DNA from: Brevibacillus aydinogluensis
GTDB taxonomy: Bacteria; Bacillota; Bacilli; Brevibacillales; Brevibacillaceae
Length of the DNA stretch: 64,000 nucleotides
NCBI RefSeq assembly: GCF_031954365.1
Contig: NZ_JAUSVZ010000005.1
Reading direction: 5' to 3' (one strand)
Positions 49,292 through 58,317 of the stretch are shown piece by piece. Within the stretch, counting starts at the first letter, position 1. Each line of letters opens with the position of its first letter. The notes beneath the pieces are model-generated. The model was not told where the DNA came from. It did no database searches and worked only from the letters and a program-made list of their open reading frames with translations. A program made the translations under genes and the position numbers.

Positions 49292-49322
49292 CAAAAACCG
49301 CCGGATTCACCGGCGGTTTTTA
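49290..49322. terminator. Bidirectional intrinsic terminator
   Basis: AAAAACCGCCGG-ATTCA-CCGGCGGTTTTT, a perfect stem right after the stop of the 39-residue gene. Confidence 0.85.
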
Positions 49323-49323
49323 G

Positions 49324-49443
49324 TTACTCCTGCTTGTTCCGATCATTGTGCTGGGACTGACGCAGATTGGTGTTCTGATCGTGCTCATCCAGCGTCTTCC
49401 CGCGATTTTTCCCGAGGTCTTTGCTGTTGTTGTTCTTGCCCAT
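49324..49443 (-). CDS. Small hydrophilic protein, resembles minor spore (SASP-type) proteins
   Basis: 39 residues from ATG 49443 behind AGGGGAGGTGTGCAC. Very hydrophilic, rich in Asn, Lys, Gln and Asp (begins GKNNNSKDLGKNRGKTLDEH), with no hydrophobic residues to fold a core. Composition and size are like the minor small acid-soluble spore proteins (SspK, SspL, SspN, SspP), but I cannot match it to one. Strong ribosome binding site and own terminator argue for expression. Confidence 0.6.
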   Translation of the reverse strand: MGKNNNSKDLGKNRGKTLDEHDQNTNLRQSQHNDRNKQE

Positions 49444-49502
49444 GTGCACACCTCCCCTGGATTGTCGTCACTGGCTAGCGTCTCCGAAGTTCCGGGCTTT
49501 TA

Positions 49503-49913
49503 TCAGCGCGGCGTATTCCGGCGGCGAATCAGCGTGTGAACGAATCCAAAGGGGATGCGCCAACCAAGCAGAAACATGAGCATGAGCCCATACGCGACCA
49601 CCGCGAACATCAGCGTGATCGGCGTGCCCAGCCACAGTGCGCGGATGATGAGGCCAATCGGCGCTGCCACCGTCCACGCCGCCACAGTGATGAGGATCAG
49701 TTTTCCCGGCCGCTCGTACCTATGGGGGCGGTAAACCCCCAACAACAGCGCGGCGGCCAGCCAGCCGAGCAAAAACGGAGCAGCCGTCGCCAAAATCCCC
49801 GCAGCGTCGGCAGGCAGCCCGTGGGCCCGTTTTCCGTAGTAGGTAAAGAGCAGAAAAGCGGCCAGATCGCCAACTATCAGCACGCATCTGGCCAAAGCAT
49901 GTGTCCGATTCAT
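49503..49913 (-). CDS. DUF3054-type membrane protein
   Basis: 136 residues, four membrane helices (VLIVGDLAAFLLFTYYGKR, LATAAPFLLGWLAAALLLG, LITVAAWTVAAPIGLIIRAL, VVAYGLMLMFLLGWR). The G-D-L-x3-x2-F...Y-G-K-R start is the DUF3054 signature. ATG 49913 has GAGGGCTGCG; upstream ATG 49925 is also possible. Function unknown. Confidence 0.72.
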   Translation of the reverse strand: MNRTHALARCVLIVGDLAAFLLFTYYGKRAHGLPADAAGILATAAPFLLGWLAAALLLGVYRPHRYERPGKLILITVAAWTVAAPIGLIIRALWLGTPITLMFAVVAYGLMLMFLLGWRIPFGFVHTLIRRRNTPR

Positions 49914-49993
49914 CGCAGCCCTCATTCCCGTAACAGTGTTGCACACGCTTATTGTACACACCATTACGGGACGGCCACAATCGGAACGGGCCG

Positions 49994-50584
49994 TTATTCA
50001 CCAAACAGCAACAATTGCAATTTCTTCTTCACCGCCGGCCACTCTCGATCAAGGATGCTGAAGTAGACGGAGTCGCGGATGTATCCGTCGCGGACAATCA
50101 TGTGATTGCGCAGCACGCCTTCGCGGACGCCGCCGATGCGCTGGATCGCCCGCTGCGAGTTGAGATTGCGGGCGTCCGTCTTTAACTGGACGCGAATGCA
50201 GCCCAAGGTTTCAAAACAGTGGCGCAACAGCAGCCACTTGCACTCTGTGTTAACCGGCGTCTTCCATACGGACGGGGTCAGCCAGGTAAAGCCGATCTCC
50301 AGTCCCCGGTCCTTGCGAGAAATGTTGAGAAAACGGGTACTGCCTATTACTTTTTCGTTCCGGCGATCCACAATCGCAAATGGCAGTTCGGTTCCCGCCT
50401 CCTGCGCCTGCAATGCCTGGTTCACGAACTGCTCCGCATCTGTCGGCTGCCGAAACACGACCGACATGTAAGTCCATATCTGTTCGTATCGTCCCGCTTC
50501 CCACAGGCCGTCCACATGATGGCGGCCGAGCGGTTCCAGCCGCACCCTTTCCCCTTCCAGCGTGACAGGAGCAATCTCCAGCAT
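49994..50584 (-). CDS. GNAT acetyltransferase, RimJ/RimL type
   Basis: 196 residues: TLEGERVRLEPLGRHHVDGL, ELPFAIVDRRNEKVIGSTRF, GLEIGFTWLTPSVWKTPVNT, CFETLGCIRVQLKTDARN and SQRAIQRIGGVREGVLRNHM form the four GNAT motifs with the acetyl-CoA loop. RimJ/RimL relatives acetylate N-termini or small amines; the substrate is not evident. ATG 50584 behind GAAGGAGGAGTATTGCATC. Confidence 0.88.
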   Translation of the reverse strand: MLEIAPVTLEGERVRLEPLGRHHVDGLWEAGRYEQIWTYMSVVFRQPTDAEQFVNQALQAQEAGTELPFAIVDRRNEKVIGSTRFLNISRKDRGLEIGFTWLTPSVWKTPVNTECKWLLLRHCFETLGCIRVQLKTDARNLNSQRAIQRIGGVREGVLRNHMIVRDGYIRDSVYFSILDREWPAVKKKLQLLLFGE

Positions 50585-50718
50585 GATGCAATACTCCTCC
50601 TTCTCCCAAATAAAGCTCGATGCAGCCAACCGAACATGTTTGCGGAATTTTTCCAAGAATAGAATACCGCTGGTCGCCTGTCAAGCTGTTTTTTGTCGAC
50701 AGGGGAAAACGGGACGGG

Positions 50719-52245
50719 CTACGCTTCTTCGTTGACGACTACCTGACGGCCGCGCAGTTTCAATATCATCGGCACGACCAGCCACAACAACGCACAGGCG
50801 AGAAAGATCGCAGACAGCGGCTTTTGCAGGAAAATCAGGAAGTCGCCATTGGATGTCGTGAGGGCGCGCCGCATGTTGTTTTCAATCATTGGTCCCAATA
50901 CCAGGCCCAGCACCAATGGCGCAAGCGGGAAATCGTTTTTCGCCAGCAGATACCCCGCCACCCCGCAGGCGATCAGCAGCATCAGGTCAAACGTGCTGAT
51001 CTGCACCGCGTAGACACCGAACACGGAAATCGCGATGATCAGCGGAATCAGGTACTGAGGGGGCGTCTCGATGATTTTGGCAAAGACTTTGACCAGCGGC
51101 AGGTTGAGTATCAGCAGCATTACGTTGCCGATGAACATGCTGGCGATCAGCCCCCAGGCCACCTGCGGGTGATCGGAAAAGAGCAGCGGACCGGGCTGGA
51201 CATTGTACATCAGGAGCGCTCCCATGAGGATCGCCGTCGTCCCGGAGCCGGGAATCCCGAGGGTAAGCAGCGGAATCATCGCTCCGCCGGACGCCGCGTT
51301 GTTGGCCGACTCCGGAGCGGCCACACCTTCAATCGCCCCTTTGCCGAACCGTTCCGGCTGTCTGCTCACCTTTTTCTCCACGATATAGGAAAAGAACGAC
51401 GCCAGCGTCGCGCCCGCGCCCGGCAGGAGGCCGATGAAAAAGCCCAGCAGGGACCCCCTTGCGATCGGGGCGGCACTTCGCTTCAAGTCCGCTTTGGTCG
51501 GCAGGATGCGGTCCACCTTGATCAGTTGCGCTTCCGTTCCGTCCGCCTCGAGAATGGTCTTGAACACTTCGCCGAGCGCAAACAGCCCGACGGCAATCGT
51601 CAGGAATTCCAACCCTTGGTACAGGTCGGGAATATCGTAGGTAAACCGCGCTACGCCGGACACGTTGTCGATACCGATCGTCGCCAGCAACAGGCCGAAG
51701 ACGGTCATGATCAGCGCCTTGGTCATCGACTTCCCGCCCAGGCCGCTGACCGCGCACAGCCCCAGTATCATCAGCGAAAAGTATTCGGCCGGGCCGAACG
51801 TGAGGGCCACTTCGGACAGCGGCTGCGCCAAAAACACCAGGGCCACCAGCGCCACTATACCGGCGACGAATGAACCGATTGCCGCAATCGACAGGGCAGC
51901 TCCCGCGCGCCCCTGCCGCGCCATCTGATAGCCGTCCAGCGTCGTGACGACGGAGGATGACTCGCCGGGCGTATTGAGCAGGATCGACGTGGTGGAACCG
52001 CCGTACATCGCGCCATAGTAAACTCCCGCGAGGAGGATCAGCGCACTTGCTGCGGCCTGTTCGGGAGACAGCCCGTTTGTCAGCGAGGCGGTAACCGGCA
52101 GCAGCAGCGCCACCCCGCTCATCGGGCCGATACCGGGCAGCACCCCGACCGACGTCCCGATCAGCACACCGACAAAGGCGTAGACGAGATTGTGCCATTG
52201 CAGGGCAATCGTGAAGCCATCCGCCAAATACTGCAAAGCTTCCAT
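50719..52245 (-). CDS. tctA: Tripartite tricarboxylate transporter, large membrane subunit TctA
   Basis: 508 residues, about 11-12 membrane helices; family signatures GVLPGIGPMSGVALLLPVTA, YGGSTTSILLNTPGESSSVV, GLLPGAGATLASFFSYIVEK and GSGTTAILMGALLMYNVQPG. Transports citrate or related carboxylates with a cation, fed by the periplasmic-type binding lipoprotein TctC. Last gene of tctC-tctB-tctA; 12 bases after tctB. Confidence 0.95.
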   Translation of the reverse strand: MEALQYLADGFTIALQWHNLVYAFVGVLIGTSVGVLPGIGPMSGVALLLPVTASLTNGLSPEQAAASALILLAGVYYGAMYGGSTTSILLNTPGESSSVVTTLDGYQMARQGRAGAALSIAAIGSFVAGIVALVALVFLAQPLSEVALTFGPAEYFSLMILGLCAVSGLGGKSMTKALIMTVFGLLLATIGIDNVSGVARFTYDIPDLYQGLEFLTIAVGLFALGEVFKTILEADGTEAQLIKVDRILPTKADLKRSAAPIARGSLLGFFIGLLPGAGATLASFFSYIVEKKVSRQPERFGKGAIEGVAAPESANNAASGGAMIPLLTLGIPGSGTTAILMGALLMYNVQPGPLLFSDHPQVAWGLIASMFIGNVMLLILNLPLVKVFAKIIETPPQYLIPLIIAISVFGVYAVQISTFDLMLLIACGVAGYLLAKNDFPLAPLVLGLVLGPMIENNMRRALTTSNGDFLIFLQKPLSAIFLACALLWLVVPMILKLRGRQVVVNEEA

Positions 52246-52257
52246 GCGTCTCCCTCC

Positions 52258-52716
52258 CTACAAGCCAAGCCAGGTCGGAAAACCTGGCAGCGTTCCTTTC
52301 AGGATGTGCACGTAGACGGCGTAGACCCCGCCAGAAAAGGCAAGCGCGACAGCGGCCGACTTCCACCAACTGGCGCTGCCCATCAGCCGAAACCCGGCCA
52401 GCAAAAAGAAAAACGTGCTGATGACGTAACCAATATCCTCCAAAAACCAGGCGTACAAAACGGTCGCCAATAACATCAGCAAAAAGCGCTTGTGTCGGAG
52501 CACGACAGCAGACGTGACCGACTCCCGGTAGCGGAACGTCTCCCAAAACAGGCGAAGACTCAGCAGGATCAAAATGATGCCCAGCCCCATCGGAAACAGG
52601 TTGGGGCCCACTTCGCTGCCGTAGGCGCTGGTGGAAATGTTGCGGCTTTCCGCGACAAACAGCGCCCCGATCAAGGCAAAGAGGATGCTGCTGGTGCGAT
52701 CAAATGTCTTGTTCAT
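52258..52716 (-). CDS. tctB: Tripartite tricarboxylate transporter, small membrane subunit TctB
   Basis: 152 residues, four helices; TctB pattern EVGPNLFPMGLGIILILLSL and DIGYVISTFFFLLAGFRLMG. Partner of TctA; required for uptake. ATG 52716 behind ATGAGGAGGTAACC. Confidence 0.9.
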   Translation of the reverse strand: MNKTFDRTSSILFALIGALFVAESRNISTSAYGSEVGPNLFPMGLGIILILLSLRLFWETFRYRESVTSAVVLRHKRFLLMLLATVLYAWFLEDIGYVISTFFFLLAGFRLMGSASWWKSAAVALAFSGGVYAVYVHILKGTLPGFPTWLGL

Positions 52717-52773
52717 GGTTACCTCCTCATGATGAATGAAAAAGACCGCAGAATGGAGAGGGCTGCCCTCTCC

Positions 52774-53808
52774 TTACTTGGACATACCCAGAGAAGTCAA
52801 CAGCTCCTTGACCAATTTGTCCTGCTCTTCGAGGAAAGCTGTAAAGCTGGCGGAATCCCGGTATTCGCTCTCCCAGCCGTTTACAGCCAGCTCTTTTTTC
52901 CACGCCTCGCTCTCGGACAGTTCCTTTAATTTGGCATCCCAATAGGCCTTGGCGTCAGCCGGCATCTGGGCCGGGCCAAATACGCCGCGCCAGATGTTAA
53001 ATTCGGCGTCAATCCCCTGCTCTATCAGCGTCGGCACGTCCTTCAGGTCACCGCCCAGCCGTTCGGGGGACGTGATGCCCAGCACACGGATTTTGCCCGC
53101 TTTCAGGTACTCGCCCACGCTGGATGCGTCAGTCGCGATCATGTCCGCGTTGCCGCCGAGCAGCGCCGCCATCGCTTCGCCGCCGCCGTCGTAGGAGACG
53201 TATTTGACTGCTTTCGGATCAATGCCATATTTGGCTGCCGGCAATACAGCGATCAGATGATCCATCGAGCCGGGAGCCGACCCGCCCGCCACTGTGACGG
53301 CAGACGGATTTTCCTTGATGGCCGCAAGCAGGCTCTTCACGTCCTGATACGGCGAGTCCGCCTTGACCACGAGGGCGCCGTAATCCCTGGTCAACTGTGC
53401 CAGCGGAGTGACGTCGCGGAACCCAAACGGGCTGTTGCCCTCCTTCTTGTTGTGGTTGATCAAGATTGGCGGTGAGTTGACAAACAGCCGGTACGCGTTC
53501 CCTTTTTCCTTGCTGACGTAATCGGCGAGAAAGACCACACCGCCGCCGCCCGGCTTGTTTTCCACCGTGATCGCCTGATTGACCAGCTTGCTCTCGCCGA
53601 GCACCTTGGCGACGGAGCGGGCGGTCTTGTCCCAGCCCCCTCCCGCGCCGGACGGAGCGACGATGACGATCGGCTTGTCCGGATACCCGGAACCAGCCGA
53701 GCCCCCCTGCCCGGTGGCAGTGCTATTTGTGCCGTTCCCCCCGCCGCACGCGGCAAGCGCCAGGCTTATGACGACGGACAGCGCTGTCAGAGTGATTCGT
53801 TTTTTCAT
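52774..53808 (-). CDS. tctC: Tripartite tricarboxylate transporter substrate-binding lipoprotein TctC
   Basis: 344 residues. Lipoprotein signal with lipobox LALAAC; mature TctC/Bug-type fold with YPDKPIVIVAPSGAGGGWDK, VENKPGGGGVVFLADYVSK, TVAGGSAPGSMDHLIAVL and PTLIEQGIDAEFNIWRGVFG. Binds a carboxylate outside the cell. ATG 53808 behind GGAGAAGGGGGCTTCAGT. Three TGTTCAT repeats lie 90-130 bases upstream and may bind the adjacent response regulator. Confidence 0.93.
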   Translation of the reverse strand: MKKRITLTALSVVISLALAACGGGNGTNSTATGQGGSAGSGYPDKPIVIVAPSGAGGGWDKTARSVAKVLGESKLVNQAITVENKPGGGGVVFLADYVSKEKGNAYRLFVNSPPILINHNKKEGNSPFGFRDVTPLAQLTRDYGALVVKADSPYQDVKSLLAAIKENPSAVTVAGGSAPGSMDHLIAVLPAAKYGIDPKAVKYVSYDGGGEAMAALLGGNADMIATDASSVGEYLKAGKIRVLGITSPERLGGDLKDVPTLIEQGIDAEFNIWRGVFGPAQMPADAKAYWDAKLKELSESEAWKKELAVNGWESEYRDSASFTAFLEEQDKLVKELLTSLGMSK

Positions 53809-53894
53809 ACTGAAGCCCCCTTCTCCAACGTTTTTTGTAAGCGCATCCAAAACTGAGATAAACGTAGCACGCTGGAGGGAGGCTGAACAGTTTA

Positions 53895-53937
53895 TGTTCA
53901 TAAGTAATATTTAGAATATTTTGTTCATTTTGTTCAT
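53895..53937. promoter_or_regulatory. TGTTCAT direct repeats upstream of tctC
   Basis: TGTTCAT at 53895-53901, 53922-53928 and 53931-53937, embedded in an AT-rich stretch. Candidate binding sites of the neighbouring CitB-family regulator in the tctC promoter region. Confidence 0.5.
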
Positions 53938-53975
53938 ATTGTGCACCGCTGGCGTCCCGCGTCCGGGAATCCATC

Positions 53976-54662
53976 TCACAGCAAACTGTATTTTCGCTCC
54001 GGCCGTCCTACGGTACCGTACACCAGATCGGCCTGCGCTTTTCCTTCTGCCACCAGGTACTCCAGGTAGCGGCGCGCCGTGGTGCGGCTGGTGCCAATCT
54101 CCCGGCCCACCTCTTCGGCTGAGAGGCCCAACTTGTCCGCCCGTTTGATGGCGCTGATCACCTTGTCCAGTGTAAGCGCGTCAATCCCCTTGGGAATGAG
54201 CGAATCGCGCGGCTTCGCGCTCGCAAGCCGCCGGGTCAACATCCGGTCGATCTCTTCCTGGTCCACCTCGCCTGCTTCCCGGGTGCGCCAGAAATGCTCC
54301 CGGTAGCTCTCCAACCGTTCGCGGAAGCGTTCAAACACCAGCGGTTTGACGATGTAGTCGTACACCCCGCCGCGCAGGGCGTGCTGCACCATCTCGATCT
54401 CCTTGGCGGCAGTGATCATGATAATGTCCACGTCGCGATGCTGCTGCCTCATCTGCCAGACCAGCTCGGTCCCCAACGTGTCCGGCAGATAGACGTCCAA
54501 GAGGACCAGGTGCGGCTTGGCACGGGCGATCAGTTCCTTGGCCTCCTCCCCGCTGGTCGCGGTGGCGATGACGCGAAATCCTTCGATCTTTTCCACAAAC
54601 CGCCGATTAATGTCAATGATGCGAATGTCATCTTCCACGATTACTACCTCTACGGGCTTCAT
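53976..54662 (-). CDS. CitB/DctR-family response regulator
   Basis: 228 residues: receiver domain with VVIVEDD, phospho-Asp in LVLLDVYLP, TAA and Lys in YIVKPL; C-terminal HTH of the CitB family (LGLSAEEVGREIGTSRTTAR). Overlaps the kinase gene by 4 bases. Likely turns on tctCBA when its kinase senses an external carboxylate. ATG 54662 behind GGAGGGAAAAGC; reads toward tctC's upstream side. Confidence 0.92.
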   Translation of the reverse strand: MKPVEVVIVEDDIRIIDINRRFVEKIEGFRVIATATSGEEAKELIARAKPHLVLLDVYLPDTLGTELVWQMRQQHRDVDIIMITAAKEIEMVQHALRGGVYDYIVKPLVFERFRERLESYREHFWRTREAGEVDQEEIDRMLTRRLASAKPRDSLIPKGIDALTLDKVISAIKRADKLGLSAEEVGREIGTSRTTARRYLEYLVAEGKAQADLVYGTVGRPERKYSLL

Positions 54663-56269
54663 GCTTTTCCCTCCGTTCTTTTGCCGAGCGACACCGTAAA
54701 CAACGCGCCGCCCCACTCGCTTTTTCCGATCAGAATGTATCCGCCCAACTCCTCGACGATGCCTTTCACCTTGGCCAGCCCGATGCCGCGATGCTCGCCC
54801 GGTTTGGTCGAAAAGCCGTGCTCAAAAATCTTCTCCCGCATCGAGTCGTCCACGCCCGGCCCGGAGTCTTCCACTTCAAACAAAATCTCGCTGCCAGCGT
54901 CCGACAGGTAGCATTCCACCACTTTGGGGCCGGATTTCATCTCCCCAACTGCTTCCAATGCGTTTTGTATCAGATTGCCCAGCATTACGACCACCTGCTG
55001 CCGATTGATGTCGGGCGGCAGCTCCTTCAACCGGCTGTCCCGATTGACAGAAAACTGAATTTTCAGTTCCTTGGCCCGATTGTGCATGCCCAACAGCAGC
55101 GCCCCGATCAGCGGGTCAGGCACCTGCTTGGCGAGGAACAGGACCAGTTCCTGCTCCGCCGAAGTCTCACTCGTGATCAGTTCGATCGCTTCCTGAATCG
55201 ACCCCAACTGCAGCAGGCCGGAGATCGTATACAGAAGATTGTGAAATTCGTGCGTCTGCGCTCGCAGCACGTCCGCATACCGCCGCGCCTGGGACAGTTC
55301 GGACGTCAACTGGTCAATTTCCGATTTGAGGCGGAAGCTGCTGACGACGCCGACCACCTTGCCCATCCACTTGATCGGTACGCGGTTGACGATGATCTCT
55401 TTTCCGGCAATCGTGCTCTCCCGGTCCAACTGATGCTCCCCGGACTCCAGCACCTCCAGCATCCGGCTGTCCGGCAAAAGCTCCAGGATCGGCTTGTCCC
55501 GCAGTTCTTCGTCCGGCAGGTCCAGAATCTGGATCGCTGCCTTGTTGGCCATCGTCACCTTGCCGTGGCGGTTGATGGCGATAATCCCCTCGCGGACCGA
55601 TTCCAGCACGGCATTTCGCTCCATGTACAAGGAGGCGATCTCCTCCGGCTCCAGGCCGAGGATGGCCCGCTTGACGTACCGGCTCAGCCAGATCGCACCG
55701 GCCGTGCCAAACAGAACGCCAAGGGCAAGAATCAGCATCACCCTTTGCTGGTAGCTGTCGATCGCCGCTTCGATATCCTCCAGCAGAAAGCCGACCGAGA
55801 CGACCCCGATCACGTCCCCTGTGTCGTTATGAATCGGCACTTTTCCCCGCAATGACGGCCCCAGGCTGCCCACGGCTTTGGAGACGTAAGACTGGCCGTG
55901 CAGCAGCGCCGGTTCGTTGTCGCCGCCCACCATTTCCCGGCCGATGCGGTCCGGCAGCGGATGGGCAACGCGTATCCCGTTCCGGTCTCCCACCACGACG
56001 AACTCGGCGTCCGCTTGCATGCGCACATTCTCCGCGATCGGCTGGATAATCTGCGTGGGGTGGCCGGTGGCAAAAGCGCCGCGCACCTGCGGCAGATTGG
56101 CCATGATCTTGGCCACGCTCAGGGCGCGTTTTCCCACCTGGTCTTCGATCGTGGCCGCAATCATCGAAGAAAACACCGCGCCCATCGATCCGATCAAGAC
56201 GATGATGACAAGCGTCATCAGCAGAATCATTCGCGTTTGCAGCGTCAGGCGCAATCGTGCTGAAATCAT
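54659..56269 (-). CDS. CitA/DcuS-family sensor histidine kinase
   Basis: 536 residues: N-terminal membrane helix (about 14-36), extracytoplasmic PAS-like (sCACHE) sensor (about 40-175, GDRNGIRVAHPLPDRIGREM and SLGPSLRGKVPIHNDTGDVIGV), second helix (about 178-200), cytoplasmic PAS (about 215-310), histidine in LRAQTHEFHNLLYTISGLLQ and HATPase (VVVMLGNLIQNALEAVGEM, EDSGPGVDDS). These kinases sense citrate, malate or other C4/C6 acids. Operon with its regulator; divergent from the UbiD-like gene. Confidence 0.93.
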   Translation of the reverse strand: MISARLRLTLQTRMILLMTLVIIVLIGSMGAVFSSMIAATIEDQVGKRALSVAKIMANLPQVRGAFATGHPTQIIQPIAENVRMQADAEFVVVGDRNGIRVAHPLPDRIGREMVGGDNEPALLHGQSYVSKAVGSLGPSLRGKVPIHNDTGDVIGVVSVGFLLEDIEAAIDSYQQRVMLILALGVLFGTAGAIWLSRYVKRAILGLEPEEIASLYMERNAVLESVREGIIAINRHGKVTMANKAAIQILDLPDEELRDKPILELLPDSRMLEVLESGEHQLDRESTIAGKEIIVNRVPIKWMGKVVGVVSSFRLKSEIDQLTSELSQARRYADVLRAQTHEFHNLLYTISGLLQLGSIQEAIELITSETSAEQELVLFLAKQVPDPLIGALLLGMHNRAKELKIQFSVNRDSRLKELPPDINRQQVVVMLGNLIQNALEAVGEMKSGPKVVECYLSDAGSEILFEVEDSGPGVDDSMREKIFEHGFSTKPGEHRGIGLAKVKGIVEELGGYILIGKSEWGGALFTVSLGKRTEGKA

Positions 56270-56383
56270 CGTTGGTTCACCTCTCGTTCATCTTACCATC
56301 CCCCGCAGGAAAAAAGGTAGATTCGCCAGCGCCGTTCGTGTACAGTAGAGAGGGAATTGAAGCGGATGTGGAGGTTACGACAG

Positions 56384-58144
56384 ATGCACGCAAATCTGCG
56401 TACGTTTATGGAACAACTGCGGCGATCCGGCCAGTTGGTGGAAATCGACGCGCCGGTTGACCCGTATTTGGAATTGGCGGAAATTCACCGCCGCGTGATT
56501 GAAGACGGAGGACCAGCACTTCTGTTTACCAATGTAAAAGGCAAATCATTTCCCGTCGTCACCAACCTGTTTGGGACGGTGGAGCGGGTCGACATGGCGT
56601 TTGGCCCCAGACCGGAGTCGATCATCCGGGAGCTGGTGAACGGCCTGGACAAGCTCCTGCCGCCCAAGCTGTCGGGATTGTGGGAACTGCGTTCGCCGCT
56701 CATGGGAATCTTGCGCACCGGGACCAGAACCGTGCCGCAATCCAAAGCACCGGTCATGGAGCTGTCCACGACCGACGTGGACATGACCCAATTGCCGGCG
56801 CTCACAAGCTGGCATCTGGACGGCGGTCCGTTCGTCACCCTGCCGCTCGTCTACACGGAGCACCCCGAGACCAAAGAACACAACCTGGGCATGTACCGCA
56901 TCCAGATCTACGACAAAAACACGACCGGCATGCACTGGCAGATTCACAAAGGCGGCGGTTTCCACTACCACGAGGCGGAAAAGCGGAACCAGCCGCTCCC
57001 TGTGACGCTCACGATCGGCGGACCACCGGCGCTGATCATTTCGGCCATCGCGCCGCTGCCAGAGATGGTGCCGGAATTGGTATTCGCTTCGCTGCTGATG
57101 GGTGACAAGCTGCATATGGCCGAAGTACCCAACCATCCGCACCGGATCGTGGCGGAAGCGGAGTTCGTCTTTGCCGGAGAAGTCCCGCCGCACACGCGCC
57201 GACCGGAAGGACCGTTCGGCGACCATTTTGGTTACTATTCCTGGACGCACGACTTTCCTGTCTTCCACGTAAAGCAGATGTGGCGGCGCAAAGACGCGAT
57301 CTACCCGGCCACAGTCGTCGGCAAGCCTCGGCAGGAAGACTTCTTCATCGGAGAGTACCTGCAGCGGCTGCTGTCCCCGCTCTTCCCGATCGTCATGCCC
57401 GGCGTCAAGGCGCTGTGGACATACGGCGAGACCGGTTTCCACGCACTGGCCGGAGCGATCGTCAGGGAGAGCTATTACAAGGAAGCGATGGCCCACGCGT
57501 TTCGCATCCTGGGTGAAGGACAGCTGACCCTGACCAAGTTTTTGATGGTGACGGACGTTCCGTGCGACCTGAGCAATTTCAAGCACTTGTTGGAAATCGT
57601 GCTCGCCCGCTTCCAGCCGGAGCGCGACCTCTTGATTGTAAACGACACGTCAAACGATACGCTCGACTACACAGGCCGCAAGTTCAACCATGGCTCCAAG
57701 GGAGTCATGCTGGGCATCGGCGATCCGGTGCGTGAGCTGCCGCACGCGTACAGCGGCGAAGGCATCCCCGGCATTGCCAAAATCGAAGCGTTCTGCCCGG
57801 GCTGTCTGGTCATTTCTGGCCCCGGTTTTGAAGAACGGCCGGAACTGGGGGAAGAACTGCTGCCCTACGCCAACGAGCACCTGAGCGACTGGCCGATGAT
57901 CTGCATCGTGGATGACGCGTCCATCGCCGAGAGCCAGAGCCGCTTCCTCTGGACCGTCTTTACCCGCTTCGACCCGGCTCACGACCTGTACGCCCGTTCG
58001 ACGATTGTCCGCAACAAGATCCGGTACGAGGGACCGCTCATCGTCGATGCCCGAATGAAGCCGTTTTATCCCGATGAAGTGGAGACCCGGCCCGACATCG
58101 CCGCTCTGGTGGATCGTCGCTGGAAGGAATATTTTCCCAAATAA
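56384..58144 (+). CDS. UbiD-family decarboxylase
   Basis: 586 residues, prenylated-FMN-dependent (de)carboxylase family. Recognisable parts: LRRSGQLVEIDAPVDPYLEL, AEIHRRVIEDGGPALLFTNV, GGPPALIISAIAPLPEMVPE, the catalytic-site stretch RRPEGPFGDHFGYYS and FHVKQMWRRKDAIYPATVVG, GKPRQEDFFIG. Standard UbiD is about 490-500; this one is of the longer type seen in aromatic-acid decarboxylases. A UbiX-type flavin prenyltransferase is not in the window. Substrate unknown. ATG 56384 behind GGAGGTTACGACAG. Confidence 0.88.
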   Translation: MHANLRTFMEQLRRSGQLVEIDAPVDPYLELAEIHRRVIEDGGPALLFTNVKGKSFPVVTNLFGTVERVDMAFGPRPESIIRELVNGLDKLLPPKLSGLWELRSPLMGILRTGTRTVPQSKAPVMELSTTDVDMTQLPALTSWHLDGGPFVTLPLVYTEHPETKEHNLGMYRIQIYDKNTTGMHWQIHKGGGFHYHEAEKRNQPLPVTLTIGGPPALIISAIAPLPEMVPELVFASLLMGDKLHMAEVPNHPHRIVAEAEFVFAGEVPPHTRRPEGPFGDHFGYYSWTHDFPVFHVKQMWRRKDAIYPATVVGKPRQEDFFIGEYLQRLLSPLFPIVMPGVKALWTYGETGFHALAGAIVRESYYKEAMAHAFRILGEGQLTLTKFLMVTDVPCDLSNFKHLLEIVLARFQPERDLLIVNDTSNDTLDYTGRKFNHGSKGVMLGIGDPVRELPHAYSGEGIPGIAKIEAFCPGCLVISGPGFEERPELGEELLPYANEHLSDWPMICIVDDASIAESQSRFLWTVFTRFDPAHDLYARSTIVRNKIRYEGPLIVDARMKPFYPDEVETRPDIAALVDRRWKEYFPK

Positions 58145-58171
58145 TCGACTGTGTTCGACAGCAACAACCGA

Positions 58172-58201
58172 ACCCGGAACAGCTTGTTCCGGGCTTTTTA
58201 A
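58172..58201 (+). terminator. Intrinsic terminator after the UbiD-like gene
   Basis: CCCGGAACA-GC-TTGTTCCGGG followed by CTTTTTAATG. Confidence 0.78.
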
Positions 58202-58317
58202 TGTCCGAAAATTCTGTAATCACAGGTCATACAGCCCAATATAATGTAGCATCCGGCGCCCAAGACAACCGATCGGCTTGGCCGCGCTCGGGATTATTCA
58301 CAAAAGGAGGGATTGCG

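Noticed and set aside
50620..51873. Plus-strand open frame of about 417 codons
   Set aside because: Antisense to tctA; composition dominated by Gln, Arg and His as in other shadow frames.
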